A stretch of 64,000 nucleotides of DNA from positions 4,740-68,739 of the forward strand of contig CAAFMS010000005.1 in NCBI GenBank assembly GCA_900764105.1. Reading direction: 5' to 3'. Origin of the DNA: Clostridia bacterium (GTDB lineage Bacteria; Bacillota; Clostridia; Christensenellales; Borkfalkiaceae). The first letter of the stretch is position 1. Every line of letters starts with the position of its first letter. A model generated the notes under the pieces. That model had not been told where the DNA came from. It did not search any database and saw only the letters and a list, made by a program, of their open reading frames with translations. The translations under genes were made by a program, and so were the position numbers. Below, piece after piece: positions 16,793-24,666 of this stretch.

Positions 16793-16814
16793 AATATACT
16801 ATCTCAAGTATATT
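16793..16814. promoter_or_regulatory. 8-6-8 inverted repeat over the -10 and start site
   Basis: AATATACT (16793-16800) and AGTATATT (16807-16814) form a perfect inverted repeat with 6-bp centre, overlapping the -10 box. The position suits a repressor operator, possibly redox- or metal-responsive; the regulator is unknown and it does not match the Rex consensus. Confidence 0.55.
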
Positions 16815-16840
16815 ATAGTACATAACGAGAAAATTGTCAA
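16812..16840 (-). promoter_or_regulatory. Consensus promoter of the fumarate reductase-hydrogenase operon
   Basis: Minus strand TTGACA (16835-16840), 17 bp, TATAAT (16812-16817): a perfect sigma-A promoter. It would drive ten closely spaced genes down to ddl. Confidence 0.9.
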
Positions 16841-16952
16841 ATCAAAGGGGGTATATTCTGCCGTTATTCTATCGTCGCTTTAACGCAAAATACGACTTCG
16901 GCAATCATATTCCCGAATGTAAATATGTACACTTGTAAAAACATTGTAATAA

Positions 16953-16979
16953 CAAAAAATCGGCTCTGAAACAAGCCGA
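16953..16979 (-). terminator. Terminator for deoD
   Basis: Minus strand hairpin TCGGCT / AGCCGA (16960-16979) followed by TTTTTTG. It lies about 190 bp past the deoD stop, so the repeats at 17005-17165 would be in the deoD 3' UTR. Between 16841 and 16950 nothing was recognised. Confidence 0.75.
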
Positions 16980-17004
16980 CTATTCAAATAAATTTCACAC
17001 GTTT

Positions 17005-17165
17005 AAAGGGGTTGTAAAAAAATATAATTTTTTTAAGGTTTAGCGTTAAATAGCCTTCATTTCCGAAAAAAAATAATCTCCGCTTCCGTCTAAAAAATCT
17101 TGCCTTCGCCTGTGGAGAAGGTGGCTCGGAGAGCGAAGCGAACCGAGACGGAAGAGGTCTTGCCG
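17005..17165. repeat. Composite repeat: AT-rich module plus half inverted-repeat element
   Basis: 17005-17062 (starting AAAGGGGTTGTAAAAAAAT, ending AAATAGCCTTCATTTC) matches, inverted, 49010-49068. Next to it 17099-17165 (CTTGCCTTCGCC ... GGTCTTGCC) is a reduced copy of the CTTGCTTTCCCC family. The same two modules lie side by side at 48816-49068, so they form one composite unit. Confidence 0.7.
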
Positions 17166-17166
17166 A

Positions 17167-17874
17167 TCAGGCTGTTTCGAGGGCGATTTCTACCATTTTC
17201 GTGAACGACTTTTCGCGTTCTTCCGAACTTGCATTCTCTTCGGGATATACGAACGAATCGCTCACCGTACAAATACACAACGCCTTTTTACCAAGCCTCG
17301 CGGCATTGCAATATAAAGCCGCCGATTCCATTTCAACACCCAAAACGCCCATTTTTTGCCATTTCATAGCCGAGTCGGAATCGTCGTAAAAAGTCTCCGA
17401 ACATAAAATATTGCCGACCTTATATCTATACCCCTTTTCGTCGCACTTTTCCGCCGCTTTTTTAAGAAGCGAAAAGTCGGCTATCGGACAATACACGCCC
17501 GAAAGTTCATATTGAGCGGCATAGTTTCCGTTCGTACACGAAGCCATAGCGATAACGAGGTCTTTAACGTGTAAATCGCCGTCTATCGCCCCTATCGTGC
17601 CTATCCTGATAATATTTTCCACGCCGTAGAATTTAAAAAGTTCGTAGGAATAAATTCCCATAGAGGGTATGCCCATACCCGATGCCATTACCGAAATTTT
17701 CTTGCCCTTATAATAACCCGTATAGCCGTAAACGCCTCTGACCGCCGTTACGAGTTCGGCATTTTCAAGATAGTTTTCCGCTATGAATTTCGCCCTTAAA
17801 GGGTCTCCGGGCATCAATACGGTTTTTGCGAAATCGCCTTTTTTTGCGGAAATATGCGGGGTGGGTACAGTCAT
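17167..17874 (-). CDS. deoD: Purine-nucleoside phosphorylase DeoD-type
   Basis: A 235-residue cytoplasmic enzyme that splits purine (deoxy)nucleosides with phosphate for salvage. Motifs: MPGDPLRAKFIAENYL at the phosphate site, GMGIPSMGIYSYEL, the ribose-binding VEMESAALY near residue 180 and TVSDSF with the catalytic Asp near 205. Length is typical of the hexameric family. Good SD (AAGGAG) 10 nt before the ATG. The 23-bp repeat array abuts its leader. Confidence 0.95.
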   Translation of the reverse strand: MTVPTPHISAKKGDFAKTVLMPGDPLRAKFIAENYLENAELVTAVRGVYGYTGYYKGKKISVMASGMGIPSMGIYSYELFKFYGVENIIRIGTIGAIDGDLHVKDLVIAMASCTNGNYAAQYELSGVYCPIADFSLLKKAAEKCDEKGYRYKVGNILCSETFYDDSDSAMKWQKMGVLGVEMESAALYCNAARLGKKALCICTVSDSFVYPEENASSEEREKSFTKMVEIALETA

Positions 17875-17890
17875 TTTTTTCGTCTCCTTT

Positions 17891-18090
17891 TTGTCGGTTT
17901 TACGTATTTTATACCGTCGTTTTTTGTAATTTTTCGCCGTCGTATAATGCGATTTTTCACCGTCGGATTTTGCGGATTTTTACCGTCGGATTTTGCCGTA
18001 TTCAGCCGTCGATTTTTGCGGATTTTTGCCGTCGGATTTTGCCGTATTCACCCGTCGATTTTTGCGGATTTTCGCCGTCGGAACCTGTGG
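17891..18090. repeat. Tandem array of 23-bp units
   Basis: Eight consecutive 23-bp units start at 17891, 17914, 17937, 17960, 17983, 18006, 18029 and 18052, with a partial ninth at 18075. The units begin CCGTCG (TTGTCG in the first). Units at 17960, 18006 and 18052 continue with GCGGATTTT, those at 17983 and 18029 with GCCGTATTCA, giving a 46-bp higher-order period. The array fills the gap between the EamA stop and the deoD SD. No function recognised. Confidence 0.9.
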
Positions 18091-18096
18091 AATCAA

Positions 18097-18960
18097 TTAC
18101 GCCCATATTGCCATAGCGACCGTTGCGATAGTCATTATCGCAAGTCCGATTGCGGCTTTTACGCTGAGTTTCTCCTTGAAAACCACTATCGAGAAGCCGA
18201 CGGCAACCAGAACGCTGAGTTTATCGATGGGAACGACCACGCTCACTATTCCGCTTTGAATAGCGTAATAATAGCACAGCCACGAAGCCCCAGTCGCCAC
18301 GCCCGAAACGAGTATGAAAAACAGTTCTTTCCCCTCGATTTCCTTGATTTGCGACTGCTTGCCCTTGACGAATACGACCATCCACGCCATTATAAGCACG
18401 ACAACCGTCCTTATCGCCGTACCGAGGTTGGACTCTACTCCGTCAATTCCCACTTTCGCGAATATCGAAGTCAGAGCGGCGAACACCGCCGAACCTATCG
18501 CGTAAGGAAGCCACGCTCCCTTACTCTCCCCGTCCGTCTCTTTTTTGTCAATCGTCAGAAATATTCCGACTGCAAGGAAAAACGCGCATACGAGTTTTAT
18601 CCAAAGGTTGTTGGTTTCTCCGAAGAAAATTATCGCAAGCAAAATCGTGAGAATCGTGCTTGACTTATCAATCGGCACGACTTTGTTTACGTCGCCCGTA
18701 GATAACGCCTTAAAATAGCACAGCCACGAAGCACCCGTCGCCACGCCCGATAATATAAGAAATACGAGCGATTTCGGGGTAACGTTTTTAATAGTGTTAA
18801 ACGAGCCGACGATAGCGACCATTATCCATGAAAACGCGAGTACGACAATCGTTCTTATCGCCGTCGCGACGTCCGAATCTGTCTTTTTAATTCCGCATTT
18901 TGCAAGCACGGAAGTTATTCCTGCGAAGAACGCGGACAAAACAGCCATAACGAGCCACAT
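18097..18960 (-). CDS. EamA/DMT-family transporter
   Basis: A 287-residue membrane protein with ten predicted helices in two similar halves: SGVATGASWLCY followed by a VVPIDK motif occurs in both, showing the internal duplication typical of EamA exporters. The substrate (metabolite or amino acid) cannot be read from sequence. It has its own promoter (19001-19029). The stop lies at the edge of the 23-bp tandem array. Confidence 0.88.
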   Translation of the reverse strand: MWLVMAVLSAFFAGITSVLAKCGIKKTDSDVATAIRTIVVLAFSWIMVAIVGSFNTIKNVTPKSLVFLILSGVATGASWLCYFKALSTGDVNKVVPIDKSSTILTILLAIIFFGETNNLWIKLVCAFFLAVGIFLTIDKKETDGESKGAWLPYAIGSAVFAALTSIFAKVGIDGVESNLGTAIRTVVVLIMAWMVVFVKGKQSQIKEIEGKELFFILVSGVATGASWLCYYYAIQSGIVSVVVPIDKLSVLVAVGFSIVVFKEKLSVKAAIGLAIMTIATVAMAIWA

Positions 18961-19000
18961 ATAAAACCCTCTCTCGTCGAATGATTTATCGGCTATTTAA

Positions 19001-19029
19001 AGTATACCACACTCTAAAAGAGATTACAA
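19001..19029 (-). promoter_or_regulatory. Promoter of the EamA gene
   Basis: Minus strand TTGTAA (19024-19029), 17 bp, TATACT (19001-19006), about 40 bp before the ATG at 18960. Confidence 0.6.
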
Positions 19030-19196
19030 CAATATACGAGCGGCTACGTTCTTTTACTTTCCAAAACCAGAACCGCTTACGCTTTCTCCTTTTTTAAAAA
19101 AAAAGCAGTTCAGAAGGCGGCAGACAGAACCCGACAGAAGTCGTACATACCGCCGACATGGGGCTTTCTTAATCAGAAAATAAGATTGAAATCTTT

Positions 19197-19616
19197 TTAC
19201 AATATATGTATTTCGTAAACAGTACCCCACTCGAAACTCCTAAATTCATCAAGATCGGAAAACCTTAGTGTTGTTTGTTCTTTATTTAAAAATTCTTTTT
19301 CTCCGACAGAGGCAAAAAACAATTTAACACTGTAATTTTCGTTGAGAAAGAAATTTATTATTTCTTTAACTGCTTCGAATATTGAATTCAATTCATTATA
19401 GTTAACCTTTTCTGAATTTTTAAACTCGCTTAAAGGTTTTAAAAACGGCGTCCACATACTGTCAAAATAATAGCTTTCACCTTCAAGATTTAACATCTTT
19501 CCAAAATAACGAAAATCTATTCCTCGAACGTCGTTTCGTTTAAAACACTCTCTCACTTTAATCAGTTGTTGTTTTGATAATCTATATTTAGTATTAAAAA
19601 ATAATTCCGTACTCAT
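19197..19616 (-). CDS. Hypothetical protein, 139 residues
   Basis: Not recognised. No membrane segment or signal peptide. It is rich in Phe, Glu and Asn (for example FFNTKYRLSKQQLIKV near the start, SDLDEFRSFEWGT near the end) and AT-rich compared with its neighbours. It stands alone between the EamA promoter and tRNA-Leu, a common landing place for acquired cargo; it could be an immunity-type or otherwise horizontally acquired gene. No strong SD or promoter is visible, so expression is uncertain. Confidence 0.5.
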   Translation of the reverse strand: MSTELFFNTKYRLSKQQLIKVRECFKRNDVRGIDFRYFGKMLNLEGESYYFDSMWTPFLKPLSEFKNSEKVNYNELNSIFEAVKEIINFFLNENYSVKLFFASVGEKEFLNKEQTTLRFSDLDEFRSFEWGTVYEIHIL

Positions 19617-19665
19617 TCCACCACCATTTTCGCCTATAAAGAAAAATTTTTACGCAAATGCAATA

Positions 19666-19732
19666 CCTGTTGTCCGCACCAAAGCAAAAGGAGAGGCTGA
19701 GCCTCTCCTTTTGCTTTGGTGCGGACAACAGG
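19666..19732. repeat. 67-bp perfect palindrome containing the tRNA-Leu 3' end
   Basis: Arms 19666-19697 and 19701-19732 are exact inverted copies (32 bp) around a 3-nt centre. The outer 16 bp of the right arm are the tRNA-Leu 3' end, so the left arm holds an inverted second copy of CCTGTTGTCCGCACCA. The inner part (AAAAGGAGAGGC / GCCTCTCCTTTT) is a normal-looking bidirectional terminator for the tRNA. Confidence 0.9.
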
Positions 19733-19801
19733 ACTTGAACCTGCACGAGTCGCCCCATAAGAACCTGAATCTTACGCGTCTGCCAATTTCGCCATGTCCG
19801 C
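19717..19801 (-). tRNA. tRNA-Leu (anticodon CAG)
   Basis: An 85-nt class II tRNA with encoded CCA. Acceptor GCGGACA / TGTCCGC, anticodon arm TAAGA-TTCAGGT-TCTTA giving CAG, a long variable arm (TGGGGCGACTCG) and T-loop GTTCAAGTC. It reads CUG codons. Its 3' end lies inside a long palindrome. Confidence 0.95.
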
Positions 19802-19812
19802 TCGCCTTTATT

Positions 19813-19842
19813 ACTATATCAGTTTTTTATGCCTCTTGTCAA
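19813..19842 (-). promoter_or_regulatory. Promoter of tRNA-Leu
   Basis: Minus strand TTGACA (19837-19842), 18 bp, TATAGT (19813-19818), directly upstream of the tRNA. Confidence 0.75.
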
Positions 19843-19898
19843 TCGTTTTTCTCGTCGTTTCTTTCTTTTTTATAACTTTAACAATAAACTTATAAATT

Positions 19899-19923
19899 GA
19901 CCGAGACCAAAAAGGCCTCGGTC
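19899..19923 (-). terminator. Terminator after rpsI
   Basis: GACCGAG / CTCGGTC stem (19899-19905, 19917-19923) with an 11-nt loop, followed on the minus strand by AATTTATAAG; the U-tract is modest. Confidence 0.6.
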
Positions 19924-19984
19924 GTATTTGTAGTTCTTTTTTTTCTCCGTAACTTCGACGCAATGCCGTCGTCCGATAATAAAA

Positions 19985-20398
19985 TTATCTCTTCGAGAAC
20001 TGCGGAGCCTTTCTTGCTTTCTTCAAGCCGTACTTCTTTCTTTCCTTCATTCTCGGGTCTCTCGTAAGGTATCCCTCTTTCTTGAGTACCGCGCGAAGTT
20101 CGGGCTGAGCCTCTAAAAGCGCTCTCGATATTCCGTGACGAATCGCTCCCGCTTGTCCCGTGAAGCCGCCGCCCGTTACGTTTACGAATACGTCGTAAGC
20201 AGTTTCCGTTCCCGTGAGAACGAGGGGCTGTCTTATTATAAGTTTCAACGTGTCAAGGTCGCAATATTCGTCGATGCTTCTGTCGTTAATCGTGATAGTT
20301 CCGTTGCCGCCGGGAATAAGCCTTACTCTCGCAATGGCGCTCTTTCTTCTTCCCGTTCCCCAGAACTGAACTTTTTTCTTTACCGATGCTTTTGCCAT
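19985..20398 (-). CDS. rpsI: 30S ribosomal protein S9
   Basis: 137 residues. Typical S9: FWGTGRRKSAIARVRL near the start and a basic C-terminal tail ending RKAPQFSKR that reaches the P-site tRNA. It starts 17 bp after rplM, in the near-universal rplM-rpsI pair, and shares its promoter. Confidence 0.97.
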   Translation of the reverse strand: MAKASVKKKVQFWGTGRRKSAIARVRLIPGGNGTITINDRSIDEYCDLDTLKLIIRQPLVLTGTETAYDVFVNVTGGGFTGQAGAIRHGISRALLEAQPELRAVLKKEGYLTRDPRMKERKKYGLKKARKAPQFSKR

Positions 20399-20415
20399 AA
20401 TAACTTATCCTCCGA

Positions 20416-20850
20416 TTATCTCTCTATGTTGAGCGTTTTGGGCTGTTGAGCCTGTTGATTATGCTCTGCGCCTTTGTATACGCGGAGTTTGGTGAGCATC
20501 TGTCTGCCGAGTCTTCCCTTGGGAAGCATTCCCTTTACCGCTTCGTATACCGCAAGGTCGGATTTCTCCGCCATCATTCTCGAATAAGGTATCTGCTTCA
20601 AACCGCCGATATATCCCGTATGATAAGTGTAGAACTTCTGTTCGAGTTTCTTTCCCGTCAAAACAACCTTGTCGCAGTTTACGATTATAACGAAATCGCC
20701 GCAGTCAACGTTCGGGGTGAACGTGGGCTTGTTCTTGCCGCGAAGCACGGAAGCGACCTGCGAAGCAAGTCTTCCCAAAGATACTCCCTCGGCGTCGACG
20801 ATATACCATTCTCTTTCTACCGTCTGGCTTTTTGCCATATAAGTCTTCAT
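20416..20850 (-). CDS. rplM: 50S ribosomal protein L13
   Basis: 144 residues from the ATG at 20850, chosen because GGAG lies 8 nt upstream and the N-terminus MKTYMAKSQTVEREWYIVDA matches L13; a longer frame exists but lies in the leader. Motifs: GRLASQVASVLRGK and GMLPKGRLGRQML. An early assembly protein of the large subunit. A ~128-nt leader separates it from its promoter. Confidence 0.96.
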   Translation of the reverse strand: MKTYMAKSQTVEREWYIVDAEGVSLGRLASQVASVLRGKNKPTFTPNVDCGDFVIIVNCDKVVLTGKKLEQKFYTYHTGYIGGLKQIPYSRMMAEKSDLAVYEAVKGMLPKGRLGRQMLTKLRVYKGAEHNQQAQQPKTLNIER

Positions 20851-20978
20851 CTGAAAATCTCCGAATTTTTTATTTTTCGAGGAAAAATCACCTTTCGAGG
20901 GGCTAGTTCGTCCGATAGAATTTTTCTTCTCCGTACGCATGGACACACTATACATACGCGTATGCCCGTGCGATTTGC
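20851..20978 (-). promoter_or_regulatory. Long 5' leader of rplM-rpsI, possible autoregulatory RNA
   Basis: About 128 nt between the predicted start and the rplM ATG. It contains the palindrome CATACGCGTATG and repeated CCTCGAAA segments before the SD. L13 leaders that control this operon are known in Bacillota; whether this one matches was not testable by eye. Confidence 0.4.
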
Positions 20979-20984
20979 CAAAAT

Positions 20985-21013
20985 ATATTACAAAATATAA
21001 ATTTTTTTGTCAA
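20985..21013 (-). promoter_or_regulatory. Promoter of rplM-rpsI
   Basis: Minus strand TTGACA (21008-21013), 17 bp, TAATAT (20985-20990), in the truA-rplM gap. Confidence 0.85.
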
Positions 21014-21037
21014 GCGTTTTACACGAAAATATTAAAA

Positions 21038-21772
21038 TTATTCATAAAAAACGTTCAAAAGGGTCAAACCTCTTGCCGGCATGGTTTTTCCAGCAAACTT
21101 TCTGTCCTTTCCGTCAAGTATTTTCTCCACGTCCTCTATCGTGATTTTTCCCTCGCCGACCGCGAGCAGCGTTCCAGCCATTATCCTTACCATATTGTAC
21201 AAAAACCCGTTTCCCTCGACGGTAAACGCTATATCCTCGCCGCGCCGCTCAACCGTCGCCGAATAAATCGTTCTCACCGTGCTTTCGACGTCGGAATCGG
21301 CGGCGAGAAAACACCTGAAATCGTATTCGCCTACAAACCGAGCCGCCGCTTCGTTCATTTTTTCGCAGTCTAAATCGTGGTCTATCCACACGGAATATCT
21401 GTCTTTGAGAGGATGAGAAAATCTCGACGAGTACATTTTATAGCGATAGGTTTTTCTCTTCGCCGAAAATCTCGCGTTGAAATCGTCCGCCGCTTCTCCG
21501 CTTTCGAGAACTTTCACGTCGCCTGGAAGAACGGCGTTCAAAGCCGCCGCAAACCGCTCGGGCGGAATAGTCGCTTCGGTATCGAAGTGCGCGATCTGCC
21601 CTTCGGCGTGTACTCCGCTGTCCGTCCTGCCGCTGCCCGTAACTTTAAGCCTTACGCCCGTTATCTTCTCGGTCGCAAGTTCCAACTCTTCCTGCACGGA
21701 ACGCCCGTTCGGCTGAATCTGCCAGCCGCAAAAATTCGTTCCGTCATATTCGATTTTTATTTTAATTCTCAT
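21038..21772 (-). CDS. truA: tRNA pseudouridine synthase A
   Basis: A 244-residue enzyme making pseudouridine at tRNA positions 38-40. The catalytic Asp is in GSGRTDSGVHAEGQ near residue 52; later FLYNMVRIMAGTL is also diagnostic. It follows ecfT as in most Bacillota. The SD AGAGGGG lies inside a CTATAAG-type interspersed motif. Confidence 0.96.
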   Translation of the reverse strand: MRIKIKIEYDGTNFCGWQIQPNGRSVQEELELATEKITGVRLKVTGSGRTDSGVHAEGQIAHFDTEATIPPERFAAALNAVLPGDVKVLESGEAADDFNARFSAKRKTYRYKMYSSRFSHPLKDRYSVWIDHDLDCEKMNEAAARFVGEYDFRCFLAADSDVESTVRTIYSATVERRGEDIAFTVEGNGFLYNMVRIMAGTLLAVGEGKITIEDVEKILDGKDRKFAGKTMPARGLTLLNVFYE

Positions 21773-21874
21773 AAAAACCCCTCTATAAGTCGTTTAAACG
21801 AATTTTTAACGATTTAATAAAACCGCAAAACGCGCTTTTTGATAAAAATAAAAAACAAGCGACAAGCGTTTCAA

Positions 21875-22675
21875 TTAAAAGTAAATGCCTAAGAGAACAA
21901 CGCCTGTAATCATCGCAGCCGTAAACGCAAACGCTACGGGGTCTCTGAACGAAAATTTAAGTTTTTTATACTTAGTTCTTATCTTGCTTCCCGTGTAACA
22001 TCTCGCGTCCATCGCGTCGCCGAGTTCGTCGGCTCGTCTGAACGCGCTGATTAAAAGCGGTATTAAAATAGTAGTCAACGCTTTGAGCCTTTTGAAAATA
22101 TTTCCGCTGTCGAAGTTCGCACCTCTCGCTTTCTGCGCGGACATTATTCTGTCCGTTTCGTTTGCGAGCGTGGGAATAAATCTCAACGCAATCGACATAA
22201 CCAAAGCGAGTTCGTGTACGGGAAATTTTATAAAAGTAAGCGGTTTTAAAAGACTTTCCAACCCGTCCGTAAGGCTTACGGGCGTAGTCGTCAGAGTGAG
22301 CAGCGAACTTCCCGTCACGAGAAGTATAAGCCTCGAAGCGAGAAACGCCGCGTTTATAAGTCCTTCTTTCGTAACCACCCAGAACAAGACCGTATCGCCC
22401 TCTTTCTTAACGTAAAAAAGTACGTTCAGCGTCGCCGTGAATATTATCAATATATATATTGCCTTGATACTTTTCAGCACCGATCCTACCGGTACGGACG
22501 AAAAGATAACCGCAACGATTAAGAAGAAAAGCACGGCGGCGAGGGCGAGAAAATTCTTCGCCAGAAATACCGCCGTTATATATGCAATTAAAAGCAGTAT
22601 CTTTACTCTCGGGTCTACCTTATGCATAAACGACCGAGCGTCGTAGTACTGTCCGAACGTTACGTCTCCTAACAT
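21875..22675 (-). CDS. ecfT: ECF transporter transmembrane protein EcfT
   Basis: A 266-residue membrane scaffold that couples the two ATPases to exchangeable vitamin-binding S components. Five to six hydrophobic helices, then the cytoplasmic coupling helices with the Ala-Arg-Gly motif in SAQKARGANF and a second, variant one in MDARCYTG. It lies 45 bp after ecfA2 and is followed by truA. The RibU-like protein at 12.5 kb is a probable client. Confidence 0.94.
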   Translation of the reverse strand: MLGDVTFGQYYDARSFMHKVDPRVKILLLIAYITAVFLAKNFLALAAVLFFLIVAVIFSSVPVGSVLKSIKAIYILIIFTATLNVLFYVKKEGDTVLFWVVTKEGLINAAFLASRLILLVTGSSLLTLTTTPVSLTDGLESLLKPLTFIKFPVHELALVMSIALRFIPTLANETDRIMSAQKARGANFDSGNIFKRLKALTTILIPLLISAFRRADELGDAMDARCYTGSKIRTKYKKLKFSFRDPVAFAFTAAMITGVVLLGIYF

Positions 22676-22720
22676 ATTTATCCTTAATTATTCTTTAAAT
22701 ATCGGTCTATAAGCCGATTA

Positions 22721-23587
22721 TCAAGCGTTTTTATAAGCAAAGGCGACTTTTTCGACAAAGTCGTCGGTCGTGAAATCGGTATCTAAGTCAACGCCGACTT
22801 TCTTTAATTCGTTTGCGATTTTGCCCGTAACGGGAACGTCGAGCCTTAACTTTAAAAGTTCGTCCGTTTTTGAAAACACCTCTTTCGGCGTACCTGTCAT
22901 AACGACTTTGCCGTCCGAAAACACAGCGACGTCCGTACAATTTTCTGCGACTTCGTCCATATCGTGCGACACCATTATCACCGTTTTCACCGTCTCGGAA
23001 TGAAGATAATGCAAAAGTTCCATAAGTTCCCGTTTGCCTTTCGGGTCAAGTCCCGCAACGGGTTCGTCTAAAACGAGTATTTCGGGATTAGTCACTATAA
23101 CCCCCGCTATCGCGACTCTTCTTTTCTGCCCGCCCGACAACTCGAACGGCGATTTGTTCGCGACGTCCAAGCCAAGCCCCACGAGGCTTAACGCCCCGTA
23201 AACCGCAGCTTTCACTTCCTCAATCGTCGCGTTCTCGTTGAAGTTCTTATACCCGAACGCAACGTCGTCGAAAACGGTCTCCGCAAACAGTTGATACTCG
23301 GGGTACTGAAATACCATTCCGACCTTGCTCCGAAGCGTTCTCAGTTGTTTTTTATCAGTCTTTTTACCCTTTGAAAGGTCAATGTCGCCGACCGTGAGTT
23401 TACCCTTATAAACGGGAATAAGTCCGTCTATATGTTGAATAAACGTAGATTTTCCGCTTCCCGTATGCCCGATTATTCCGAAAAAAGCCCCCTCGTTTAC
23501 GGTAAGCGAAACGTCGCTTAACGCGACGACTTTATTCTTCGATTTTCTGTTGTACTCGAAGGTCAAGCCTTCCGCAACAATCCGCAT
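22721..23587 (-). CDS. ecfA2: ECF transporter ATPase EcfA2
   Basis: A 288-residue ABC ATPase. Walker A GHTGSGKST near residue 40, Q-loop FQYPEYQLF, signature LSGGQKRRVAIAG near 150, Walker B ILVLDEP. It pairs with EcfA1 to power vitamin uptake. Its ATG lies 25 nt inside the end of ecfA1, with SD GGAGG 4 nt upstream. Confidence 0.95.
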   Translation of the reverse strand: MRIVAEGLTFEYNRKSKNKVVALSDVSLTVNEGAFFGIIGHTGSGKSTFIQHIDGLIPVYKGKLTVGDIDLSKGKKTDKKQLRTLRSKVGMVFQYPEYQLFAETVFDDVAFGYKNFNENATIEEVKAAVYGALSLVGLGLDVANKSPFELSGGQKRRVAIAGVIVTNPEILVLDEPVAGLDPKGKRELMELLHYLHSETVKTVIMVSHDMDEVAENCTDVAVFSDGKVVMTGTPKEVFSKTDELLKLRLDVPVTGKIANELKKVGVDLDTDFTTDDFVEKVAFAYKNA

Positions 23588-24417
23588 AATTCCTCCGTGA
23601 GTTTATCCGCGTCGTACACTCCGTAAGACACGGGAACGCCCGCCTTTCTCAATTTCTCCGCAAGGACAGCCGCCCTCGGGAGTTCGAGACCCGCCGAACG
23701 CAACGTTTCTATCTTCGAGAACACCTCGTCGGGAGTTCCCCGAAGTTTTATCACTCCGTCCGAAAGAACGTAAATCTCATCCGCTTCCGCCGCCTCGTCC
23801 ATATAGTGAGTAATGTCGATTACGGTCATGCCTCTTTCTTTATTGAGCGTTTTTACGACTTCCATAACTTCTCTTCTGCCCTTGGGGTCGAGCATCGAGG
23901 TCGATTCGTCTAAAATCAGGATTTCGGGATAAATGGCAATCGCTCCCGCAATCGCAACCCTTTGCTTCTGACCGCCCGAGAGTTTAGCCGCTTCCGAATG
24001 GCGGAATTTCTCCATATCGGTGACTTTAAGGGCAAAGTCGATTGCCCGACCGATTTCCTCTCTCGGCATACCGATATTTTCGGGTCCGAACGCGACGTCG
24101 TCCTCGACTATCGAGGCGATTTGCTGATTGTCGGGATTCTGAAATACCATTCCGACGCTTTTTCTGACCTCGAACAGATTATTTTTATCCGAAACGTCCT
24201 TACCGAGAACGGTGACCGTACCCGAAACGGGCTTTAACAGTCCGTTAATAAGCCTCGCGGCCGTACTCTTTCCGCTACCGTTTTTTCCTAAAAGCGCGAT
24301 AAACCGACCCTTTTCCACGGAGAAGTTTATACTTTTTAAAACTTCCGTAATCTCCGCTTGATCTCCGTCGCCGCTGCGGTAGGAAAATATGACGTTTTTA
24401 AACTCTATTGCCTGCAT
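23563..24417 (-). CDS. ecfA1: ECF transporter ATPase EcfA1
   Basis: A 284-residue ABC ATPase: Walker A GKNGSGKST, FQNPDNQQIAS, signature LSGGQKQRVAIAGA and Walker B ILILDEST, where Ser/Thr after the Glu is typical of EcfA1. First gene of the ecfA1-ecfA2-ecfT-truA unit. A promoter-like TTGTTA-18 bp-TAAAAT (24426-24455) ends about 9 nt before the ATG, so the mRNA may have almost no leader; GAGG is only 1 nt from the ATG. Confidence 0.94.
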   Translation of the reverse strand: MQAIEFKNVIFSYRSGDGDQAEITEVLKSINFSVEKGRFIALLGKNGSGKSTAARLINGLLKPVSGTVTVLGKDVSDKNNLFEVRKSVGMVFQNPDNQQIASIVEDDVAFGPENIGMPREEIGRAIDFALKVTDMEKFRHSEAAKLSGGQKQRVAIAGAIAIYPEILILDESTSMLDPKGRREVMEVVKTLNKERGMTVIDITHYMDEAAEADEIYVLSDGVIKLRGTPDEVFSKIETLRSAGLELPRAAVLAEKLRKAGVPVSYGVYDADKLTEELCGLLRKA

Positions 24418-24425
24418 ACCTCGTT

Positions 24426-24455
24426 ATTTTAGCACAAAACGCGTAAAAATAACAA
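24426..24455 (-). promoter_or_regulatory. Possible promoter of ecfA1
   Basis: Minus strand TTGTTA (24450-24455), 18 bp, TAAAAT (24426-24431). Its nearness to the ATG at 24417 would give a very short leader. Confidence 0.5.
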
Positions 24456-24549
24456 CTGTTTTAAGGCGGCGTTTAGAATTTTCACCGCAATATCTTTTTG
24501 AAATTCCGAAAAAGGCGAGAAAAAAGTTCTTAAATTAAGAAAAAAACTA

Positions 24550-24578
24550 TTGACTTAAATTTCCGATTAGGATATAAT
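24550..24578 (+). promoter_or_regulatory. Promoter of nifJ
   Basis: TTGACT (24550-24555), 17 bp, TATAAT (24573-24578). The ~80-nt leader holds a hairpin, CGAAAGG / CCTTTCG within 24584-24622, before the SD GGAGG at 24654. Confidence 0.85.
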
Positions 24579-24666
24579 ATATAAGGTTTACCGAAAGGCT
24601 CTACGCTACGAACCTTTCGAACCTTAGTGAAAAATTATATTAAATTTCATACGGAGGTTAAATTTA

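Noticed and set aside
17891..18090. CRISPR array
   Set aside because: Units follow each other without unique spacers, and no cas genes are present.
17854..18663. Plus-strand frames across the 23-bp array encoding a repetitive protein
   Set aside because: Repetitive translation arises from the tandem DNA repeat and runs into the antisense of the EamA gene; no SD or promoter.
20851..20955. Longer rplM start at 20955
   Set aside because: L13 proteins start near MKTYMAK; the extension lies in the leader and the SD is placed for ATG 20850.
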